64,000 nt of DNA from NCBI GenBank assembly GCA_015501595.1, contig JADNRX010000236.1, positions 1-64,000 on the forward strand, read 5' to 3'. This document shows positions 8,895 to 24,686 of this stretch, piece after piece (the stretch's first letter is position 1; each line of letters starts with the position of its first letter). A program made the translations under genes and the position numbers. The DNA comes from Hymenopellis radicata. Its lineage: Eukaryota > Basidiomycota > Agaricomycetes > Agaricales > Physalacriaceae. A model generated the notes under the pieces. It saw only the letters and a program-made list of their open reading frames with translations, was not told the origin of the DNA and searched no databases.

Positions 8895-11785
8895 CTCCAG
8901 GGATGCGCGTGGCTCAGCAGCTTCGCGTCCTATGTCCGCGTAGTGCTTCGCCTTTTTCTTTCAACTGCCACAAGCCTTGGCGGTCCGTGAATTCGAAGCT
9001 TTTGATACGTACGGAGGAGGAGGAGGGCGGGATAGCTGAAGGGCATCTCTGTCTCGATATATAAACTCTCTCATTGGTATAAAGCAGTTTTGACCTTGAG
9101 AGAGAAAGTCTTCTGCTTGAGCGAAGCGGGGTCTTGGTCTCTTTTTGGATGATCACAGTGTAGCAGGATGGCTTAGAGGCTTTCTGCTGGCTGCTCAAAT
9201 AGGTTGACAACTTTTTGTCCTTTTTCAGGCACCCCCCGCTGCATTCATCTTCGGAAAACGAGACGGACGGCTGGCTGCCACCGATACTTACGCTTATGTG
9301 GATGGGGCGAGATGGCCAAACGGGTATCTCAGTCTCGATGGTAAGGCACCGCCCGGTACAATATTTTTTTTCCTCACTTTGACTCCTGATGCTGCAAGGG
9401 CGGGGTAGCGTCATTCCAGTCTAGCACTGGGAGGTCCCGCCCGTTCAAACTTGGTGAGCTTCGCATTGGTCTTATATTGCTTCTCTCAGGCTCAGTGTAA
9501 TCAAGGTGGCATAGTCTAACGGATGATGCTAGCTTGTTAGCCAACTGTTATGCAGTAACAGCTTTTTGCTGCTGCTAGCAGGTGTCAACGCGCCTCGAGA
9601 CACAAGGGTGAAAGGTAGGTAGATGTGGCAAGATGGTTGAACGGCATCTTAGTCTCAGTGTCGTTGAACCGTGAATTTTTTCTTCTTGTTTTGCGATTCA
9701 AAGCTTGGAGTGAGGTGAGAGTGTTCCTCCAAGCGAGTCACACTACTCATCGAGACGTTATGGCTTAGCAGCTGTCTGTTATCTCATGGATTTTCTGGCA
9801 CCTGCCGAGCATACCTTTTTCTTCAACACTACGACGCGACGCGACACCAACACTACTGGATATTACTAGCATGCGAGGAACCAGTGACCGCGCCGGGGAG
9901 GATAGCGCAGTGGCTTGACTCCTCGTGTGCAGCTTCAGCATCAAATTTTTAGGATGCACACTGGATGATTTGGGTGCTCGTGGGTGTGGATTGATTCCCT
10001 CTCTTCAAAGTTCAGGACGGCTGCCTTTTTGTTCCTGTGCGGTCCGACGGGGTAGTTGCGTGGATGCTCCGGTTTATTGCCCCCTACAAACGATGGGTGC
10101 GGCGAGCATGTAACTGTTCATCCATAAGTTCATTGAAGAGGAAGCTTGTGACTTACGGACAGTGCGCTCTTCTTGTAGTAGCTGAATGGTCTCTGTGTTG
10201 TATGTGGACAGCGGTGTAGCTTAACGGCACACTGGTGCATAAACTCTGGTTCCCATAGGACCATCATGATTTTTGTCTGGGTACGGTTGCTGGTCGCAGG
10301 CAAGAACTTGTATTTTCACGACTCAGAGAGGCGGCACGGTAGCTGCATACTACTTATTCCAAGGGCATTCCAGGGCACTGGCTTGTATGCATTTTTTCTC
10401 TGTAATTTCGAAGGAGGTCCCGCCCGTTCAAACTCGGTGAGCTTCGCATTGATCTTGATATTGCTTCTCTCAGGCTTGTTTAAACTAAGGTGGCATAGTC
10501 TAACGGATGATGCTAGCTTGTTAGATTGTCACTGAGAGTTTTTGCACTGCTAGCGCACAAGTGTCAGGCTCTGTCAACGCGCCGTATGACACAAGGGCGA
10601 GATGTAGATGTGGACGGCATCGATGATCAAGTTGGTCTTAGCGTTGCATGGATTTTTTCTTCTTGTTTTGCGATTCAAAGTATGAGGTGAGGTGAGAGTG
10701 TTCCTCCAAAGCGAGTCACATTACTCATTGGAAACACCGAGACGGTATGGCTTAGCAGCTGTCTGTTATCTCATGGATTCCCTGGCATCTGCGGAGCATA
10801 CCTTTTTCTTCAACACTACGATCAAACTGGATATTAGCATGTGAGGAACCAGTGACCGCGCCAGGGAGGATCATAGCGCAGTGGCTTGACTCATCAGTAA
10901 ATACTAAACACGATGTTGACTTTTTTAGGATGCACACTGGGTGCTAGCCCGTCTCGTGGGTGTGGATTGATTCCCTCTCTTCAGGACGGCTGCCTTTTTG
11001 TTCCTGCGCGGCCCGACGGGGTAGTTGTGTGGATGCTTCAGAGTCTCCTAGTCTTTTGCCCCTACAAACGATGGGTGCGGCGAGCACAGTGTTCATCCCA
11101 TAAGCCATCGAAGAGGAAGCTTAGTCTGAACTGTGACTTACGGATGTGCTCTTCTCGTCAGACAGCCTATGGTTTCCGTGTCGTGGTTTCTACTCTTGTG
11201 GAGTATGTGGACAGCGGTGTAGCTTAACGGCACACTGGTGTATGGATTCGTCTATGTCCGTACCATTTTTGTCCGGGTACCCCTTTGGCCTCGGTAACCG
11301 GTTGTTGGTCGGAGGCAAGAACTTGTATTTTCACGACTCAGAGGCGGCACGGTAGCTGAAGGGTTACCCGCTGTACTAGGGCCATCTTCCCTTGATAGTG
11401 AGCTGTATTTTTGTGCATGCAAGTACAAGTATGAGGTTCTGAGGTACATACGAATCTGCGGGAAGACTGAGGCACGGCAGTATTTATTTAACGGAATGCT
11501 GTTGTCTGTGTACTTACCTTTTTGAACCAAGTCACCTGTCAGTACCCTTTGAAAGAGACGCGGTAGCCAAACGGCTCAGCTCGTCCTCGTTGTCTAGGTG
11601 AGAGGCCTTGGGTACATTTTTTGGTTCTCTACTTGGCTAAAATGATGTCTGGCAGGTGTACAGCCTCGAAAGTACGTAGCCATAGAGGACCATGGCGTAG
11701 TGGCTGTTCTCCTCACATGGATGTACTGTCATGTCTTTTTTACTCATTGTGCCAAGAAGAAATTGGTACATTCAAGAGCATATAT
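8895..11785 (+). repeat. tRNA-like (A-box) element array, block 2
   Basis: Plus-strand A-box-like motifs lie at 8910-8920, 9033-9043, 9169-9179, 9313-9323, 9406, 9512-9522, 9634-9644, 9761-9771, 9903-9913, 10053-10063, 10217-10227, 10340-10350, 10497-10507, 10748-10758, 10874-10884, 11022-11032, 11220-11230, 11353-11363, 11564-11574 and 11693-11703. 9430-10400 and 10410-11400 are two copies of one long unit: the flanking text, such as the GTTCAAAC segment at 9443 and 10428 and the TTCCTCCAA segment near 9724 and 10702, also repeats. Element order matches block 1B. Many elements have a T5-T9 run 30-60 nt downstream. Some units carry T-loop-like GTTCAAAC or GATTCAAAG downstream, reminiscent of a B box. 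No complete cloverleaf was found, so these are called tRNA-like rather than tRNA genes. Confidence 0.6.
9398..9450 (+). other. Best tRNA-like fold in the arrays
   Basis: GGGCGGG at 9398-9404 can pair perfectly with CCCGCCC at 9436-9442. Inside lies a 5-7 bp hairpin shaped like an anticodon arm, with TTCCAGT paired to ACTGGGA around CTAGC. It is followed by AGGTC, a common variable-loop sequence, and then by GTTCAAAC, which resembles a T loop. The D arm is shortened and the T arm falls outside the outer stem, so it is not a normal tRNA. The right-hand part is repeated at about 10410-10436. Confidence 0.4.
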
Positions 11786-11796
11786 TGTAAATCTAA

Positions 11797-11900
11797 CTAG
11801 CCTTCGATCTTGCCCACCTGGGGACATTGGTGCGATACGGCATGTCCAGCTTGACGTCGAGGACCTCCTCCTTGTTAGCCAAGTTCCAAAGAGTTTCATG
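11797..11900 (-). pseudogene. Decayed 3' fragment of the siderophore synthetase
   Basis: The plus strand from 11797 closely matches the last ~60-100 bases of the synthetase gene (from 5270): both contain CTAACTAGCCTTC, CACCTGGGGACATTGG and GATACGGCA. Read on the minus strand it resembles the C-terminal PYLSNVPRW of the intact gene, but the frame is lost by a single-base change. Homology fades by about 11900. As at 5260, the fragment lies directly beside the array end, so the two junctions come from one duplicated segment. Confidence 0.7.
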
Positions 11901-12035
11901 GCAGACGCTCGCCGATGAATGCTTCAACGGGGCGAGGAAACTAGAAATAGTAACTATTCATAGTACATACTGTATGTTTTACAAGTCATCTACTTCTATA
12001 GATCCTTCACTTTGAACTTTCCTGTCTGCCGAACA

Positions 12036-13433
12036 CTACGGGGAAGCCGATACTTGCTCCACCCTTCCTCCATCCCACTTGACGGTGACACTCCCGTCCT
12101 GTTAACGTCGTCAGCCACACACCGGAAACAGTCACCGACTGTCACCTACCGCATTACCAAAGTACGCCGCCTTGGCCATATGGCAGAATAGGCCAACCTC
12201 GACGACACCAGTGAGCATCTTGATGCGCGCCATGATCTGTTCCGGAGCCTGCTGTAAGGGCTAGTCCCGTTCACACCGGAATATGCGCACCTTGTAAGGC
12301 TCCACCATGTCCTCGTGCGAGAATGGTGCGTCGATGATGAAGTTGCCGTTGTCAGATACGACGGGGCCGGCTATAGCCAAGTCAAATGACGAGGACAGGG
12401 AGTGTGGAGGCGGAGCAGACCTTTGGCGACGGCCATACGCAGGGTAGCCGTTGGAGACCCGAGGACGGCGTGTAGATTGTGCAGCACCTTGGCGTAAGCG
12501 AAAGGGACAACCTCGATAGGCACGCCGGGTTTGAACTAAGAATGTCATGAGGGAGAATAGACGGGGTATATCGGCCGACACGAACGTTAGTGCAAAGAAC
12601 GTCGACGTTCTTCCTGTAATCGGCGACGAGGATGAAGCTATGGATAACTGTCAGATGGATATCGACGTTTCGCGGATGAACAAACGTGTTGGCAGCCTCT
12701 GCTAGAACCTTTTCGCGTAGATGACATGCTCCGCCGCCTTTGATGCAGTTCAGACTGCTGTCCACTCTGCGGGGCGGCACGATAAGCGGGGTTAGAGGTG
12801 CTGAACAAGGATCTCGCTCACTCGTCGGCTCCGTCCAGGGTAACGTCTATAGTTGGGTATTGGTCGACATCGCCTAGGCTCAATCCAGAGGATACAATGA
12901 GTTCCTTGGATTGGAATCCTGATAGAATGTGAGTCTAACACAGAGTAAGTTGGATGATTTGTGACTGACCAGTGGGAATGAAAACACGATCCTTGTTGGC
13001 CTCAAAGCCTTGCATAACGATTCGTTCCACGACATACGGAACCGTGGATCCTAGAGAGGTCGTCAGTGGGTGACATAGACGGCTTTGCGACGCGTACCAG
13101 AACCAATCCCAATGACCTGGATTAACCGTATCGTTATACTCCAATACGGACGACAAGGGAACGAGACGTACGCGGTGTTCTGGCTTGACGTGTTCGTCTA
13201 CTGCTGTCCACGCAGCAAGCTGCTTCGACTTTTCAATCACGGTAAGCTTTTCAGCAGGTATCGGTGTCTTTAGCAGTGGTTCTAGGAAGAGATCAACAAC
13301 GACTTAAAGTTCGCGCAAGGCGCGATGACGTACGGCGGCTCAAGGCGCTCATGATGGATCCAGTGCCCGTGCGAGGCATGACTGGTCGCACAGGATCCAG
13401 TGTGGGAGGACTATTGCGGGGAGCAAGGGGCAT
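12036..13433 (-). CDS. RKI1: Ribose-5-phosphate isomerase A
   Basis: Interconverts ribose 5-phosphate and ribulose 5-phosphate in the non-oxidative pentose phosphate pathway, cytosolic. Family signatures are read in order on the minus strand: AAWTAVDEHVKPEHR, then VIGIGSGSTVPYVVERI, FIPTG, DVTLDGADE, IKGGGACHLREKVLAEAA, ILVADYRKN, then VSDNGNFIIDAPF and MLTGVVEVGLFCHMAKAAYFGN. The last exon encodes DGSVTVKWDGGRVEQVSASP and the stop at 12036. Several introns are needed. One exon, 13098-13116, is only 19 nt and encodes the phosphate-binding VIGIGSG. Three in-frame ATGs are possible at the 5' end (13433, 13376 and 13352), ahead of an intron; the longest was used, and the N-terminal residues are uncertain. 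Confidence 0.85.
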
Positions 13434-14432
13434 GATTCAGCAGTGAAATCATTGATTGGATTTCCGGAGGGTTGTTAAGTACGGAAGTGGGGAGATAGGA
13501 AGAGGAACCGGAAGTATCTTGAGTGACTATAGGGGGACATTAGGGAAATGAACGGCGTACGAGATGGATGGTTTGATCTGTTCGGGCAGAGGCATCTTGT
13601 GGATAGACCGGAAAAGCGGTGGGAGACGCCGGATAATATTATATATCGTCGTTGTGGGAGGAGGCCAAGTAGGTGAACCCCGATTTCTCTAGGCGATACC
13701 CGACCGGAGTCTCGGGCCGGAAGTATGGCCCGCGTCCAAAAATCCGGTGACCACTTGAGGTTGGCTTGAGGGATACTGAACGTGCATTCCAACGCGGTTT
13801 GAACTTGGATGGTGTAGATTAGTCCTACTATAGTCGTTTCGCCGAGGTTCTTACCGCATAAGTCTAACGGTCTATGTAATCCCGTCCGGCATTGTTGGAA
13901 ACCCGCTTGTACAATGTATGGTGCTTGGATAGAGAGAATTGATGGTGGAGTCGTTGGTTGACCGACTCGATGACTACCTTGTCATAAACACGGCCGCTTT
14001 CCTACTGCGATGGCGCGAATGGGGTCAACGAGGCTGGGCTGTCCTCACCCAACATTCACAGTGGGTTCCAAGTGGATTGAATCGACTGAAATGGATATAT
14101 AAGACTTGGGCTACTGGTAGTCGGGGACGTGTGGCGCTGATGTCGAGATACGATCAGTGAAACGCGTATCATCTGAGCGTGTATTGGGTGGAGGATTGGA
14201 GGCCCACGTTCTACAAGTGTTGGGGCACCAACATATTAGGGCTCGAAAACCAAAACCGCGCGGTCCAACTGGCTTTGTCTCTTCGATCTTCTCCGACTCG
14301 GGCCTAGGTCCGAAGTAACCCCTGGTCCACGTGCTCACCTCATAATTTTCCTCATCTATATTCGTGACTCACATCTCGCTCACCTCTTGAACGTGAAGAC
14401 ATCCAAAAGCTCGTTTATAGAGCGTTTACACG
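13434..14432. other. Intergenic between RKI1 and ARO1, nothing recognised
   Basis: About 1 kb between two divergently transcribed genes. Reading frames here (minus 13475-13792, minus 14111-14338) show no family resemblance. The region presumably contains both promoters. Confidence 0.4.
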
Positions 14433-19530
<5,098 letters not shown>

Positions 19531-19846
19531 ACGAAGAAGTGTTGTTGTTGTAATTTGGGATTGTATGCTTAGTAGATGCGTGTATGTAGATTGTAAAAAG
19601 GGTAGAATGTTCAATGTTGACGCTGTTCTTGTTCCACGCGCGGGGTGAGGTTGGTCCGGGAGACTTCCGGGGTCCGGCGCTTAAGTCCGGTCGGACAGCG
19701 GGCATCCCTAACGCGGAACCAGGCGCGGAACAGACGGTGTAAAAGCGTCCATGAGATATTTGTGTCTCTGAAATCTCTTGCCTTTTTCCAGCTTCCCCTC
19801 CTTTATTCGTCGTTTCTCTTTTTCTTTCTCTCGTCAATCCTCCGGT
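19531..19846. other. Intergenic between ARO1 and NADH dehydrogenase
   Basis: Short region with a T- and C-rich tract at about 19770-19845 just before the likely start of the next gene, as often seen upstream of fungal genes. No gene recognised. Confidence 0.4.
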
Positions 19847-22171
19847 ATGCAGGTCGCTCGTGGTAGCCGCCAACGTAGGGTCCAGAACGTACCCAGGCTT
19901 TTCGTCTGCTGACCGTATATCTCCAGTCGCCAGGTCACTCGGTCCATCTCGTTCTAGAGCTGCGCGATGCCCGCGAGAATCTAATCACAATCTCGCCGTT
20001 CGTACGCTCACGTCGACGCATGCTAGGCGGGCAGAGGAGGAGGTGCGTTTTCTCTTTGAGTTGATAGACCCTCCCGTATTCACCCTAATGTCAGCCGACG
20101 GTTGTCACCCCCCCTGCCCCTGCACCGAAAAACGGAAGATGGCGCTCGTTCTTGCAGAATCTCGGTCGTTTGACGCTCGCGACTATCGTGGTCAGCTCTG
20201 GCACGTTCTACTACATCACCCAGCAGGATCGCAATCCCGGAACGCAGCTGCCCTATGATCCCGACAAGAAAACTGTCGTCGTCTTGGGCAGTGGATGGGG
20301 CGCTACGAGTCTTCTCAAGACGATGGACACGACGGATTACAATGTGGTGAGTACACCACTACCTCTTGTTCGCAAATTTTCGCGGCGCTAAGATGATCCA
20401 GGTTGTTATCAGCCCGAAGAATTTCTTCCTTTTCACGCCGTTGCTGCCCAGCGTGGCTGTCGGCACCCTTTCTGCCCGATCCATCATGCAGCCGACGCGT
20501 TATGTTACGAGACACAAGCAGCGGGAGGTCACCGTTATCGAAGCGGAGGCGCGCGCAGTGGATGTGCGTACCCTTACTTTGCCCGCTTGTGATATCCACT
20601 TGACTCTTCGAACAGCCTATCAAAAAGACCGTCACATTCACAGATGATTCCGAAATCCAGGGCACGGTGTCCACCAAGACGATCCCCTACGATTATCTCG
20701 TATATGCTGTCGGAGCTGAGGTTCAAACGTTTGGTATTCCGGGTGTGCAGGAGAAGGCTTGTTTCATGAAGGAAATTCAAGACGCTGAAAAGGTAGCAGA
20801 CTCTCCGTTGCAGTCGACTCTCTGCTGATATGTTCCTCGTAGATGCAACGCCGGTTTATGGACTGTAAGTACTCGCTCTTCTTCGTCTTGAAAGTAAATT
20901 CATGACTCCTAGGCATGGAGTCTGCTGCCTTCCCGGGTCAAACTCCGGATGAGGTCGAACGACTCTTACACATGGTTGTCGTGGGTGGTGGGCCTACTGG
21001 TATCGAATTGAGCGGCGAAATCCACGATTTCCTCGAAGTCAGTCTCGTGATCGCGTACTTCCGAATTCTCTGACATCTTTATCCAGGATGACTTGAAATC
21101 CTGGTATCCCGAACTCGCCTCCAAAATCCGTATCACTCTCGTGGAGGCTCTCCCCTCTGTGTTGCCCATGTTCAGCAAGCAGTTGATCGACTACACAGAG
21201 TCAACGTTCAAAGCGAGTAAGATTGAGATCATGACTAAAACCATGGTGAAAGAGGTACAGTGGGTTTCTTTATTGCGGGTTTTAATTGCTCAGATTCCTT
21301 AATCAGGTGAAAGACAGATCTGTTGTCCTCCAGATGCCCGACAAGAGTATTCAGGAGGTTCCCTGTGGACTGGTCGTCTGGGCTGCTGGAAACAAAGGAC
21401 GTAAGATCACTCAAGACTTGATGGGCAAAATGCCCAGCGTCCAGACAAACCGACGGGGGATTGCTGTTGATGGTGAGGTCGCGTCGCTTATTAGTCCTAT
21501 TTCCCTAATGTGTTTTCAGAACACCTTCGCATGCTCGGTGCTGACGGCGTCTTCGCTATCGGTGACTGCACTGCTACCTCCTACGCGCCTACTGCACAGG
21601 TCGCATCACAACAAGGCGCCTACCTGGCGCGCGTTTTCACACAGATGGCAAAGAAGGACAACTTGGAGGCCAAGCTTCGCGAACTCGAGACCAGGGCGCC
21701 CACTGTCGTATCCGAAGAGGACCAGAAGGCTTTCGTGGCCGAGTTAGACAGCACGAAAAAGCAAATCGAGATGGTGAAACTTCGACCGTTCCACTACTCT
21801 CACCAGGGTAGTTTAGCGTACGTTCTCCTCGTCGTCCCGCAGTCTCCTCGTACGATGCTAATCCTGGTGCAGTTACATTGGATCGGATAAGGCTATTGCC
21901 GACCTTCCTTTCATGAACGGCAACGTATGTGACAACCGTTGAATCCTCTCTCGTTCCTAACACGCCTGTTTAGATTGCGAGTGGGGTGTCGCCACTTTCC
22001 TGTTCTGGCGTTCAGCCTACTTGAGCACACTGTTCTCACTTCGGAATCGCGTTCTCGTCGGCAATGACTGGCTGTTGACGAAATTCTTTGGCCGGTATGT
22101 GATGCCTTTCGTCATCTCTTTCTTTGCGCTGAGTTGATGGGCTTTGTTCTAGTGATGTCAGTAGGGATTAA
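19847..22171 (+). CDS. Type II (alternative) NADH dehydrogenase, mitochondrial
   Basis: Rotenone-insensitive single-subunit flavoprotein oxidising NADH (or NADPH) and reducing ubiquinone, peripheral to the inner mitochondrial membrane. The FAD site is VVVLGSGWGATSLLK, and the second nucleotide site is VVVGGGPTGIELSGE. Typical segments follow: NFFLFTPLLPSVAVGT, YDYLVYAVGAE, VVWAAGN, GVFAIGDCTAT and the C-terminal FHYSHQGSLAYIG. Introns are many. Exons read from 20095 on are 20095-20346, 20402-20563, 20616-20792, 20843-20864 (22 nt), 20913-21037, 21087-21254, 21307-21472, 21520-21817, 21873-21924, 21974-22094 and 22153-22171. The first exons encode a basic N-terminus fitting a targeting peptide; the ATG at 19847 and its splicing are uncertain. 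A frame break occurs at 21983-21986 (GGGG), where one more G would give SGGVATFLFWRSAYLS. No EF-hand insertion was seen. Confidence 0.88.
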
Positions 22172-22690
22172 GCGTGTACATGGATGGATGGATGGATGGT
22201 TCTTGTTTAGACGGCCCCATAGACTCTCTAGAACACGGTACTCTCTTTATAATTCTCTGTATACCAATCTTATTTCACTTTTGGCTTTGGACCATAGTGA
22301 GGGCGCCACTCAGGACCCGACCTTTCACAAGTGCTCGGAACAACACTTTCATCCCGCTCGTCGGGATGAAAAGACAAGGAAGACCGAGAGTATGAGTATG
22401 AGTTGGGGCTGACCACTTCTGCCGCATATTTACTATTAGCAACAGTCATGGCTCCGCGCTCGCGGTCGTCGAGGATGTCTGAACAAGTTCTGCGTTGAGA
22501 CTCAGACTTGGTTCGATAATTGAGGTGTAAGGGTCAGACCTAGAAGAACACGGGGCCCGACGTGCGCGGCAGATGAATATATGTGCATTTGAACACATAT
22601 CCATCAGAAAGGTGACCTGATATGCCAGTCTGTGTAGGTCGTTGCTAGTGACTAGAAGAAAGTTTAGCTTTGTTCACTTGACCATTGACC
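22172..22690. other. Intergenic, nothing recognised
   Basis: Contains a short ATGG tetranucleotide run (about 22178-22198). No gene seen. Confidence 0.4.
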
Positions 22691-22691
22691 T

Positions 22692-23162
22692 TTCGGCGAG
22701 AACAGTTGGAGATTTGCGCGTGAACGCGCCGACAAACTAATACATTTAATCATAAGTACCACATCACATATCATATCGGATTTGCTAATAAGATCTCGTT
22801 AAGCGTATTCATTTGATCCTCTCTGTACGTATCCTCAGTTACCGTCAAGGGAAACAGGCCGTCATTGAAAGACAACATCTTCGGCGACTCCTTGGTATAC
22901 TTGGGCCAGGTGATTCCTGTGTTTCCGTTGGGATTGAGCGTGGCGACGAAGCGAATAATGTAGTCCTGCATGTCGGAACCCGCCAAATACGCGTCGAAGA
23001 ATACGTCGGACGCATGGAAGGAGCCCAAGAAAGGAAGGGCCTTTAGACGCTTATGAACTGGACAGACAGTTAGCTGCGGTCGTGGTCAGGAAAAGGCGAC
23101 ATACTATACGTGTAGATATCCTGCTTGCCGGATAACGAGGATATAAAGAACCGACGTGGCGC
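22692..23162. repeat. ~470-bp direct repeat, left copy
   Basis: This segment is nearly identical to about 24687-25173, with only scattered substitutions and a few short indels. It covers the 3' end and downstream region of the carboxylesterase gene. Similarity stops abruptly after GACGTGGCGC at 23162; the intact copy continues into coding sequence. The high identity suggests a recent duplication. Confidence 0.9.
22771..23162 (-). pseudogene. Truncated 3' fragment of type B carboxylesterase
   Basis: On the minus strand the last exon (85 codons, ending LLANPI) and part of the preceding exon (RRFFISSLSGKQDIYTY) match the intact esterase at 24777-27080 almost perfectly. Everything upstream, including the catalytic serine exon, is missing; the fragment abuts the end of the phosphotransferase-like gene. 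It cannot encode an active esterase. Confidence 0.88.
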
Positions 23163-23208
23163 AGTAACAAACTAGAAGATTTAACTCCATGGTCAGAGTC
23201 GAAATAAG

Positions 23209-24140
23209 CTACCCGATGGTCCTCTGACTATGACTGTCATCGAGATCATCCACAACATCAATCGGACTCCAAAACCGCTGCAGCACTTCTCTATCCGCTT
23301 TCGCTTCTTCAGGATATGCCTCCATAATGTCGTCAACCCAATCAACCCAGCACTCCCTGGCCCCCCAATTCTTCGTAAAACAATACTCCATATGTTCTGG
23401 ATACCACCCCGCAGAGCCCCAGTCCAATAACGCCGTGATTGTACCATCCTGCACAAGGATATTGCGAGGTGCCAAGTCTCCGTGCGTGAACACCAATTTA
23501 TGTCGCTTCCGGTGGGTTTCAATAACCCACGACGGAGTGTACTTGTCGTTCTGCCGTAGTTGGGAGTTAAAATGGGCCTCCGATCTAAAAGGTCCAATCT
23601 CGCCGTTGAATAAGACCCGGGGATGTGTTATTGGACCTCCTAGGACGGATGAGATGCATTGGGTAGGAAGTGGGGGGATAGTGCGGTATTGCCGAACGTA
23701 GAAGGAAAGCTGAGTGATTATGCGACGCTTTTCGTCTGCTGATAACGAAGGCCAAACGCCTTCCAGTTCGATGCCATGAACACGGAGCATGAGAACGAGG
23801 TACATATTGCGATACCGAAAGCAGAACAAAGGGCGGGGAACCGGAATCTTGGTTTGCGAATGTATGAAGCGCAACGTTGCGAACTCGACCGGCCCATTTG
23901 GGCAGCGCTTCACGTAGATCCAACGTCCAAACGTCACTGTAAACCTATTAGTTATAATAAAATAATGATCAGAGACAACTACATCTCCACATAACATGAA
24001 AAGGTGTCGTCACACAGCGGCGCACCACCATTTGAGCGTGGCGAAGCTTGTTCATCGTGCGCATATGCCATCTGTACAAAGGATGGCGCGACCGACGTCG
24101 AACCCGAGTCAAGGTATCTTCAAAGCTGTCTGGAGGTATT
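23209..24140 (-). CDS. APH-fold phosphotransferase-like protein
   Basis: Resembles the aminoglycoside phosphotransferase/choline kinase-like superfamily, common in multiple copies in basidiomycetes and mostly without known substrates. Visible motifs are the Brenner-type catalytic loop HGDLAPRNILVQDG and the metal-binding ALLDWGSAGWYPEHMEY. The N-lobe has GRWIYVKRCPNGPVEFATLRFIH and IPVPRPL. The main exon ends at the stop at 23209. Upstream, an intron of about 38 nt ending at the TAATAG near 23942 joins an exon encoding LCDDTFSCYVEM. The 5' end is unsure; another exon beginning MSDPNDPDGDRQ at about 24518 may belong to it. The gene lies between the truncated and intact esterase copies. Confidence 0.6.
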
Positions 24141-24686
24141 TGATAGTCTATGTAGGCATAGACAAGCCGCGTCAATACAGGGAACATGACAGCAGACGAG
24201 CAGCATCGTTTCCACCCTCTCCCAGCCTTACGGCATCCAGCTGCGGGTTCCCGTCGCTCTCTTGACGTCGACTTTTCTCGTTGACGGCGCCCGCTGTATC
24301 GAGTGAATGCTGCCAGTCGTCTGGGCTTACGTCCGCCGGTTGCCTTTGTCTCTTTCGAGGTCCAGACGATAGACAAAAGCACGCAGATGGTGCAGGCGGC
24401 CTTTCCAGGAGTAGCGTGTCGACGAAGGGCCGAATTGAGAAGGATACTGATGGTAGGAGGAAGAGAAATTTGAGAGAAATAGTTGTCGATCACCGTCCGG
24501 ATCGTTCGGATCGGACATCCGATTATCAAGCTCGTCGACGCTCGGGACAGTAGCCTCGGAGTCATAATCTAAGCATCGGGATCTCGTACAGGACACTGAT
24601 ATTCTATGTACAAATGAAATTTTTGGTGGGAATATTGCGTGAAGACATGAATCCAGCTTACATAGATCACATCAGCCAGCCTGTGT

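Noticed and set aside
1..11785. Functional tRNA genes within the arrays
   Set aside because: The A-box motifs are good, but no element could be folded by eye into a full cloverleaf with paired acceptor stem, T arm and B box at the right distance. Called tRNA-like only.
1..11785. Nuclear copy of mitochondrial DNA (clustered mitochondrial tRNAs)
   Set aside because: Base composition is near 50% GC, without the AT-richness of fungal mitochondrial DNA, and no mitochondrial protein or rRNA fragment was seen.
8895..11785. CRISPR-like repeat array
   Set aside because: Repeats are not identical short units with unique spacers, the elements differ from each other, and the genome is eukaryotic.
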